Shown in pieces: positions 56,769 to 64,000 of a stretch of DNA of 64,000 bases. How positions within the stretch are numbered: position 1 is the first letter of the stretch; every line of letters begins with the position of its first letter. Both the position numbers and the translations under genes were made by a program. Below the pieces are notes generated by a model. The model worked only from the letters and a program-made list of their open reading frames with translations, was not told the origin of the DNA and ran no database searches. Origin of the DNA: Gymnothorax reevesii (lineage: Eukaryota; Chordata; Actinopteri; Anguilliformes; Muraenidae); NCBI GenBank assembly GCA_029721435.1, contig CM056583.1, positions 91,176,620 to 91,240,619 of the forward strand, in the 5' to 3' direction.

Positions 56769-58447
56769 TCCCACTGGGAATTTTTTGCCTCGGTGTTGTA
56801 CTCCCGATGGAAATTGATAAATCATGGGAGGCGTTGGGAACATGTTCCCCGATATTCTGGGGAAGCTTAGGGAGCGTCATGAGCCAGCTGGAACAATCAG
56901 GAGGCATCGGGAGAACTGCAAAAAATTTCAATGCTTGCATTGAAATTTTTCTCAATGTGTTCCCAACGTTTTGTCGGGAAAATAGGTCGGGCTTTGAAGA
57001 GCCACGGGGAAGCTCCGGGGATGCTTCCCCAGAGCTTCAGCGAAATATTGTTTTCCCTGAGGCATCCCCGAAGCATCGGTGATGTCTCGCCAATTTATCA
57101 AGGGACTTTCGGGGATATTTGAATCTTTGGCGAAAGTTCGGTGACACGTTCCCGATGTCAGGTTTGCATCCCCGAATATTCACCGAAATTTCGGCGACGG
57201 TTGAAAAGTGCATTCATCCCATGGCGCTGATTGGCTGGATTTTGCATTCGCGCACACTATGAGTACATTTCATATAAGTACATGCCAGAGAGAGAATGAT
57301 GCTGAGCCCAAAATGTGCAAATATTATAGCGCAACCAAGCACAGTTATTTTATCAATGTTTTGTCAGGGCGCCAGGTCGTCTGTTAGACCAAAATAAATT
57401 AGTTGTGTTAAGCTCCACTACAGCATTTTACGGAAAAACTTCCGTAAAAAAAAGTCATGAGAAAGTAAATAACTTGTATTGTACTAACAAAGAAAGAGGC
57501 ACTTACGTTTGCTCAAATCGTAACATTATTTACATCAAGAGAAAAAATAAACAGGTCAAGGGGGAAAAAAAACATTTATCCTCGGAAAATAAATAACCCA
57601 AATTGCAGGCCCCGGCCTAGACCCCAGCAGAAAATTAAATATGTATATCCAGCCACTAAAAAAAAAAAAAAAATAGTTGATTAATTTCTAAAGGAAAAGA
57701 TTGGGCTCCTGCAGTATGGATTATAACAACCAGATGCACTTGCCAGACACAAGTCGCAGTCAGCTAAATAAAGCAATGCCCAACAGCCATCTTGTCATGA
57801 AACGAACTTCAACTATATATCAAAATTAATAGAAAAAATTAAGGAAACGAAATAGTGAAAATAAAGGCTGAAAATAAAGAGGGAATATGAGAGGGGGAAA
57901 GAAGGTCAAAGTAACTCGGGGCAGAAGTGAGTGGGGTGAATGCGAGTGATGAAAAAAAGACAGTTTTCATTCGGCGATATCAGTATTTGTGGTGAGATGA
58001 GATACAGCGAGTGCACAGGGAGGTTAGAGGACTTTTCAGAAAACAAAATTCTTTCCCAAACTTAGCATCTCACACTGGATTCCCATCCAAACTGTTCCAT
58101 AATTATAGAGGCTGGTTGCATCTTGTAGCTTGCTACAATATATACCTCCCCAATAACCCTTCCCCGAGGCACCTGGGATGGTTCGCAAGGACTCATCGAT
58201 GCATCCCTTGATCTACGGGGATATTCCCCCGATGATGTTCCAAATTCGGGGAAGCTCCATGGCACCTTCGCGGATAATCGGCAAAGGTACCCCGGAGCAT
58301 CAGTGAACGTTCAACGGACCATCCCTGATGCCTAATTAAGTGCTATTTCTAATGCGACTACTCCGCGAAAACAGCGGGAGCATTGGGAGCCATCGAGAGA
58401 AAATTTGTCTATTTCCACATCGCCGATAATTTTTTGCTAGTGGGACC
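56769..58447. mobile_element. Candidate CACTA-like element with motif-rich subterminal regions
   Basis: The ends match in inverted orientation: TCCCACTGGGAATTTTTTGC on the left (about 56769) and GTCCCACTAGCAAAAAATTA on the minus strand at the right (to about 58447). Inside each end, variations of CCCCGAAGCATCGG, GGGGAAGCT, CCCCGATGTT and TTCGGGGATATT recur many times (56780-57190 and 58140-58380), while the centre is AT-rich. CACT-ended termini with subterminal repeat arrays fit the EnSpm/CACTA superfamily. A 3-bp duplication was not confirmed and no transposase is present. Confidence 0.5.
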
Positions 58448-58574
58448 TAGGCATAAGAAACGAACAAATCATCATATATTACCCTTCCCGGCAGACCATT
58501 CCCAATTTGCATCCCTGTTGAGCAATGGCAAATTGCGCGCAACTTCTGAAAAAGGTGCTGACCACTGCCGAATG

Positions 58575-58655
58575 GTACGACCGGGGCTGGAACCCGCGCT
58601 GTGATAGTCACTTCTGCTTTGCAATGCGAGGCTTTAACCGAGTGAGCTATCCGGC
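58575..58655 (-). mobile_element. tRNA-derived SINE head or tRNA pseudogene
   Basis: The minus strand reads GCCGGATAGCTCACTCGGTT at its start (58655-58636), an A-box-like TAGCTCACTCGG, and GGTTCCAGCCC (B box-like) at about 58593-58583. The spacing suits an internal RNA polymerase III promoter. The middle ATTGCAA would place anticodon TGC (Ala), but the anticodon stem does not pair, so no functional tRNA is claimed. It begins within 7 bp of where the LINE reading frame breaks off, consistent with part of the DNA inserted there. Confidence 0.5.
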
Positions 58656-58661
58656 AGCTCT

Positions 58662-60545
58662 CATAAGCCTTTTCCAAGGTCACAAAGCACAAGTAGATTG
58701 GATGGGTAAACTCACATGACCCCTCCAGTATCCGTGCGAGGGTAAAAAGTTGATACACTGCTCTATGACCTGAAGAGAACACGCGTTGCTCCTCCTGAAT
58801 CTGAGTTACGACAAACGGGTGGCGTCTCCTTTCCAATGTGATTCCCTAATAGTTGGAGCACACCCTCCAGGTCCCTTTTTGAAAATGGGAACTACCGCCC
58901 TTGTTCACCAGTCCAAAGGTACCGTACCTACCATGACAACCAAACAGCATCTCAGAACGAATCTCATCCTCGTCCAGGTGACTTGCCACTGTGGAGCTTC
59001 TACACCACCTCAGTGACTTCAACCATGAAAATAGGCCATGACTCGCCCGTGTTCTCCGTCTCTGCCTCCTCAACGGAGGGCATGTCTGCCGGATTCAGGA
59101 GCCCCTCAAAATGCTCCTTCCACTGCCGGACAAAATCTCCAGTCGAGGTCAGCAGTTCCCTCCCCTGCTGAGAACAGCCTGGGCGAAGCCCTACCTCCCC
59201 TTCCTGTGTTGTCTGACGGTTTGCCAGAAACTCTTTGATGCTGCCGGAAAGTCCTCCATAGCCTTCCTGAGCTACTCACTTCATTAACCATCGTGGCTGC
59301 AGTCCTTCTAGCCTGCTTATACTGGTCTGCTTAGTTGGGGGCCCCCAACTAAGGCTACTTAGTGCCTCACTGCTGGGGTCCTGCCATGACTGGCACTGAC
59401 AACCTTCAGGCTTGAACTCAAAGCAGCCACTTTCACAATGGAGACTTTGAACAGGTCCACTCAGACTCCATGTCCCTAGTCTTTCCCGTGATATGGGAAA
59501 ATCTCTTCTGGAGGCATGAGTAGAAAATCGTCTGGACAGGGCTTTCCAGGTCTGTCTGGGAGTCTTCCCTGCCATCTGATCCAACTCACCACCAGGTGGT
59601 CATCAGTTGACAGGTCTGCCCTCTCTTCATCCAAGTCTCCAAAACATATTCCTACAAATCTGATGACAAGATTACAAAATTGGTCATCGAACTTTGGCTA
59701 TGGGTGTTCTGGTACCAAGTACACTTATGCTCAAACATGGTGTTTTTATGGATAATCCATGACAAGCACAGAAATCCAATAAAAAAACACCACTCTGGTT
59801 CAGATCAGGCCATCTGTTCCTCCCAATTACTCCCTTCAAAGTGTCTCTGTCGTTGCCCACGTGAGCATTGAAGTCTCCCAGCAGAACTGTGGAATCCCCT
59901 GTTAGAGCTTTTGCCAGGTGACACCCAGAGACTCCATGGAGTTTGGATACTCTGAAATGGTCTTAGGTGCATGTATGCAGAAATAACAGGCAGAGCATTC
60001 CCCTCTGCAACCCGCAAGCGAATTGCAGAGACCCTCTTTGTCACCGAAGTGAACTCCAACACAGCGGCACTCAGCCGAGAGGACACAAGTATCCCCACAC
60101 CAGTTTGTCACCTCTCACCTTGGGCATCTCCACAGAAGGAGAGAGTCCAACCCCTATTAAGGAGCTTGGTTCCAGAGCGAGGGATGCACTTAGAGGTGAG
60201 TCCGACTATATCTAGGCGATACCACTCAACTTCCTGCACCAGCTCCGGTTCCTTCCTTTCAAGTGTGCTGACATTCAATGTCCCAAGATCCAGATTGTAC
60301 AATGTATAACCGGGGCCCAGAACCACCCTCTCTGCCGCTGTCTGCCACCCGGTCTACAAAGCACCCGACCCCGACTTCTCTGCTCGTGGGTGGTGGGCTA
60401 ATGTGGATGCAGCTCCCCGAAGCCTCTTCGAGCTGAGCCCAGCCAGGTCCCAGGAAAAACCTGGCCACCAGGCGCTTGCCTGCGAGCTCCCCTCCCAGGC
60501 CTGGCTCCAGGAGGGGGCCCTGATGTTCCTAATCTGGGCAAGGTT
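58662..60545 (-). pseudogene. RTE-like LINE, 5' half: endonuclease and reverse transcriptase start
   Basis: On the minus strand, from 60545 down, there is a GC-rich 5' segment with CTCCTGGAGCCAGGCC. The AP-type endonuclease follows: [61 protein letters not shown]. The normal catalytic STDHHLVVSW block appears as STDDHLVVSW at 59581-59610, with the first His changed. A linker follows (59106-59580), then the RT start WRVCSNY, HPFVVTQIQEEQRVF and CFVTLEKAYE (58660-58690), where the catalytic FVDLEKAFD-type Asp is lost. Many frame changes are needed. The frame ends where the tRNA-like segment begins. Confidence 0.82.
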
Positions 60546-61200
60546 CTCAGTCTCGACAAGGAGCTCAATTAATTGCTTTTTGTCTGGTCATTCTGTCATG
60601 GTTTTGGGGGGTTGCTGCTTGCTGTGCATTTTCTTCACCACCTGAGGCCGATCCTGCTGTGTGATCAGGTGGTTCATTGCTTACTGCTTGCAGCTGTGGA
60701 GAGACTATTTAAGAAGTGCTTCTGGTACAGTCTGGCGCTTTTGTGTCACTCATGCAAGGTCTACGAAGCCCTTTGCGTGTAGTCAGAGGAACCTCCTTTA
60801 AAGAGTTTAGGATTTAGTGTCTGTCCATGTTATTTATTGTTCTGTTCGTCAGTTTATGTTCTGTCCTGCAGAAGGCCTTGTTTGTTGGAGCCTATTCTTT
60901 GCTCTTAGACCTCGTCGGTTTGCTCCTGTTTCAGCAGGAGGGAATGGTGCCCCTGTCTATCCCTTCTGTGAGAGCTCTTATTTTCTGGGAGGATTTTCGC
61001 CCAATTTTTCCGGGTTGTTTTTTGTCGGCAGAATTGCCGGGAAGTTAGGCTCCCATTTTCTGTTACCTTTTCTATACTTAGTGGCTACTAGCATTCTGTG
61101 GGTGGCTTTTATTTACCCTATCTTGTGTCCCCCTCACACACTCATCTGGGACAAATTTGCGAAGGTAATCCTAACCAAGAGCTAATGCTCAAGAGAACAC
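60546..61200. other. T-rich segment, possible LTR remnant
   Basis: Begins TGTCATGGTTTTGGGGGG at 60595, which has the feel of a fish retroelement LTR start, and contains CTATTTAAGAAGTGC, a TATA-like box near 60706. No end, polyadenylation signal or partner LTR could be fixed. The 122-codon plus frame at 60817-61185 is hydrophobic but not recognised. Confidence 0.25.
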
Positions 61201-61357
61201 AGCTCCCAAGAACCCAGGGATACGCAAACGCCTCCACCAAGGATAAGGTAGAGATTCAGACACTTTATTTTAAGCTTCAATCTAATCCGTAATCATTAAT
61301 AAATGTCATTTTGAATGTTAATGCACTAATAATTTGGTGCATTATGCTAAAAACATT

Positions 61358-62605
61358 GGGTCCCATGAAACGTTTGAGAATTCATGCGTAGATTTGCACA
61401 TAAAAGCCTACGCTACTAAAAACCGACTCCGGATTCATGAACACCGCGGGAAACTCAAATCTGATTATAAAGACTTGTGTATGATCATGAATGCCAATCC
61501 ATCGTAAAGTGACAGCGCGCTCCCGGTAATCAGCTATTAGCATAAATCCCCTCCCATGAATTGCCAATGACCACCATATAAGAAGGTGTAGATGCGTCCA
61601 GTTGCCCTGTTAGTCATGGCGCAAAGAAAGAAAGAGAGAGAGAGAAAAAAAAGAAATATTCCGACGCGGAGATAGAAATAATTTTGGGTGAAGTGGAGTA
61701 AAGAAACAACATGTTATTCTCATCTGTTAGCAGTGGTGTGACAGGGACGGGCGAAGCGAAGGCCTGGAGGGAGGAGACAGATGCCGTTAATGTCGTCTCT
61801 GTAGTCCAAAGAACCATGTCTGAGGTGAAGCGTAAATGGTTAGACATGACACTGGAGGCAAAGTAACACATAAGCGCAGACAAAAAATACACCAGCCACA
61901 GGAGGGGCTCACAGTCACAACTCGGCACATGAATGACAAAAGGTCGCAAAAGACATTCCTGATGAAACCTGTTTTCCTGTACCATGAAATACTACAGCGG
62001 CTGTAGTACTTTGTGGTGTAGAAAAACAGATTTAATCAGGAAAGTCACTTGTGACCTTTTGTTATTCATGGGACGAACCATCAACAGCAGATGAGCTCAT
62101 CGCTGGCATTATTGGAGAGAATATTGGGGAGGAATTATTCCTGACAGAGACAGCGACTCCTCTTTTATTTTTTTATTATCATCATTCAACATGTAGAAAG
62201 AATGTGTAATCTATTGAGTCGATTCACTTAGCTAATTCACATCCATGAACCTAATCTGGATCTTAAACCTGCCAATTACCAACTAATTTAACTAAATGTG
62301 TTATATTTTTAATCGTTTGTCATGTGTAGGCTAAATCACGTGTTTCAAAGGCATCTGCGTATTGTGTACATAACAGAGCGCAATATGAATTAAAATTGTA
62401 ATTTCCAATAGTGACAAGCATTGTTTATGTGCCTTCTTAATTTTACACAAGCACTACGCGTGGTCAGCAGCATGTGTAGATTTTGTAAGTAGCTACGAAA
62501 AGTTTGGAGCTATTAAAATATTGATGAATGCGGAGATGCACGTAAATTTCCATCTGCGAACAGTTTACACAAATTCATTCTGCTCACGTTTCATGAATGA
62601 GACCC
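61358..62605 (+). mobile_element. Harbinger-like transposon remnant
   Basis: The left end GGGTCCCATGAAACGTTTGA and the right end on the minus strand GGGTCTCATTCATGAAACGT are related inverted repeats. The 3-bp ATT flanks both sides (61355-61357 and 62606-62608), matching the 3-bp duplications of PIF/Harbinger elements. The Myb/SANT gene relic inside (61616-61885) belongs to the same superfamily. No DDE nuclease gene remains in the 1.25 kb. Confidence 0.75.
61616..61885 (+). pseudogene. Myb/SANT-like DNA-binding protein of a Harbinger element, broken
   Basis: In Harbinger elements this second protein binds DNA and helps the nuclease enter the nucleus. ATG at 61616 starts MAQRKKERER in a purine run. 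After a 1-base frame change near 61650 the frame reads KKYSDAEIEIILGEVE, a stop, then NNMLFSSVSSGVTGTGEAKA, WREETDAVNVVSVVQRTMSE, VKRKWLDMTLEAK and a second stop at 61864. The spaced Trp residues and the EVKRKWLD helix are the hallmarks of this Myb/SANT-like domain. Two stops and one frameshift make it a pseudogene. Confidence 0.75.
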
Positions 62606-62608
62606 ATT

Positions 62609-63374
62609 GTTTTTATTGGATGTTGTCCCATTTATTAACTTACTTTTCTCTGGAATCGGGCGGCCATATTGGCATGTCGCTGTAGAAGGTCAGTGTTCCA
62701 GAACTCTCTGACAATCTTTGTGTTAAATCGCATTAATTAATTAAGTAACTAACTTATTAGTTTGTTAATTAATTAATCACCCAAAAGTAACTGAAGGGAT
62801 TCTAGCAGCTCCTAAGCACTCAAGGACAAAGAAACACTCAATGGGTTGAGTGTTTCCAGTGGAGGAATGGTGGTGTAAGGGAGGTGGGCCCCAGGTGATG
62901 ATGTCATTGGAGGCATGCTCTTATCCATAGTCACATCCAATGACATCATCAGGCCAAACTCAGCAACAAACCAGCTCCTGAGTGATGCCTCAACAATAGT
63001 TCTTAAATTTCAATTTAACCCTGGCAGACGCTTTAGGCTGACAATGAGGATACAGGCTCATGGACTATAGATGACTCGTGAAGGATTCCTTCCAGAATGT
63101 TAAAATGGCCCAATTCCTCAGAATTATAATGAAGCACTGACTGATAGGGTGTGTGGGAGTGTGGATGGTGTCCAATTTCACAAGTTTATAATCTGGGTGA
63201 CCCAACTAACTAGCCAACAGAGCCTTACATTAAATATTCAGATACCTATAAATAAAACAGCTCCAACCATGTCTTTTAAAAGATTCTCATCTGTGAGGCG
63301 ATGGCATTCACCAGTAGCAAATGACATTACAAAATTAGAAAGGTGCCACCTAAAAACCACGGGGAACATGGTTA
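62609..63374. other. No gene; AT palindromes and hairpin
   Basis: TTAATTAATTAAG (62732-62744) and TTAATTAATTAATC (62766-62779) are AT-rich near-palindromes. The hairpin at 62896-62951 is listed separately. The 86-codon frame at 63149-63409 is unrecognised. Confidence 0.4.
62896..62951. promoter_or_regulatory. Perfect 16-bp inverted repeat with CRE-like half sites
   Basis: TGATGATGTCATTGGA (62896-62911) and TCCAATGACATCATCA (62936-62951) are exact reverse complements around a 24-bp loop. Each arm contains TGATGTCA, a one-mismatch CRE/ATF site, and ATTGG/CCAAT. It may be a regulatory palindrome or the core of a small MITE. Confidence 0.5.
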
Positions 63375-64000
63375 ACAGTGGACATGATAAACAGGGACAT
63401 GAAGAATAGGGACATGATTAACAGTGGACATGATAAACAGGGGACATGCGTAACAGGGAAATGATAAACAGGAGACACCATCAACAGGGGACATGATTAA
63501 CAGGGATATCAGTAACAGAGATATGATTAAAAGGCGGCATTAATAACAGGGACATGATTTACAGGGGAAATGCGTGACAGGGACATGATAAACAGGGGAC
63601 ATGATAAACAGGGGACATGATTAACAGGGATATCAGTAACAGGGAAATGATTAAAAGGCAACATGATTAACAGGGACATGATTTACAGGGGAAATGCGTG
63701 ACAGGGACATGATAAACAGGGGACATGATTAACAGGGATATCAGTAACAGAGATATGATTAAAAGGCGGCATTAATAACAGGGACATGATTTACAGGGGA
63801 AATGCGTGACAGGGACATGATAAACAGGGGACATGACAAACAGGGGACATGATATACAGGGGACATGATTAACAGGGAAATCAGTAACAGGGAAATGATT
63901 AAAAGGCAACATGATTAACAGGGACATGATTTACAGGGGAAATGCGTGACAGGGACATGATTAACAGTGGACATGATAAACAGGGGACATGATCAACAGA
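63375..64000. repeat. Composite minisatellite, about 17-20-bp units, runs off the window
   Basis: Basic phrases are GACATGATTAACAGGG, GACATGATAAACAGGG and GAAATGCGTGACAGGG. They are arranged in a larger block including GATATCAGTAACAGAG and TTAAAAGGCGGCATTAATAA, which recurs about 232 bp apart (63490 and 63722). The array continues past 64000. Confidence 0.88.

Noticed and set aside
58575..58655. Functional tRNA-Ala gene
   Set aside because: A- and B-box-like elements exist but the anticodon and acceptor stems do not pair.

Overview
This is vertebrate genomic DNA with no intact host gene that I can recognise. The transposon families point to a ray-finned fish: CR1-, L2- and RTE-like LINEs, a Tc1-like DD34E transposon, a Harbinger-like element with a Myb/SANT relic, and many short inverted-repeat elements. 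Roughly a fifth of the window is tandem repeat. It reads as an intergenic or intronic stretch. I found no bacterial operon, phage, CRISPR array or host coding exon. Nearly all open frames are chance, tandem-repeat translations or decayed transposon proteins.

Layout. 0-14 kb: unique-looking DNA with dispersed repeats, a palindromic MITE (3.3 kb), a CR1-like LINE split by a TTAA-flanked element (5.4-7.4 kb), another MITE (8.1 kb), a possible conserved non-coding block (9.3-9.9 kb), a repeat carrying a perfect estrogen-response-element palindrome (10.8 kb), and a Tc1-like transposon (11.8-13.5 kb). 14-21 kb: a TTAA-flanked MITE, then a large fold-back element whose right arm was later split by two independent insertions, one with TTAA duplication and one with a 9-bp duplication. 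21-33 kb: an L2-like LINE whose poly-A tail runs directly into about 4.2 kb of a 38-bp satellite (about 111 copies), followed by arrays with 33-, 36- and 41-bp units.

33-46 kb: unclassified interspersed repeats, a decayed LINE (35.3-36.6 kb), a 62-bp minisatellite interrupted by a hAT-like MITE (38 kb), a candidate regulatory block (39.6-40.0 kb), further repeats, nuclear-receptor-type sites in a repeat (44.3 kb), and a 1-kb TTAA-flanked MITE (45.4-46.4 kb). 47-53 kb: a roughly 30-bp CA-rich array, a GC-rich TATA-containing stretch (49.3-50.0 kb), a 32-bp array, another regulatory-looking block (52.0-52.4 kb) and GT tracts. 53.5-60.5 kb: two halves of what looks like one RTE-like LINE on the minus strand, separated by about 4.2 kb that holds a minisatellite, a CACTA-like element and a tRNA-derived SINE head. 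61-64 kb: a Harbinger-like element with a broken Myb/SANT gene, a CRE-like hairpin, and a minisatellite that runs off the window end.

The main biological content is layered transposition, where insertion order can be read from interrupted elements, together with several young tandem arrays showing higher-order duplication. Repeat calls rest on visible inverted repeats, target-site duplications and protein motifs. Family names come from memory without a search. The regulatory-block calls are inference only.
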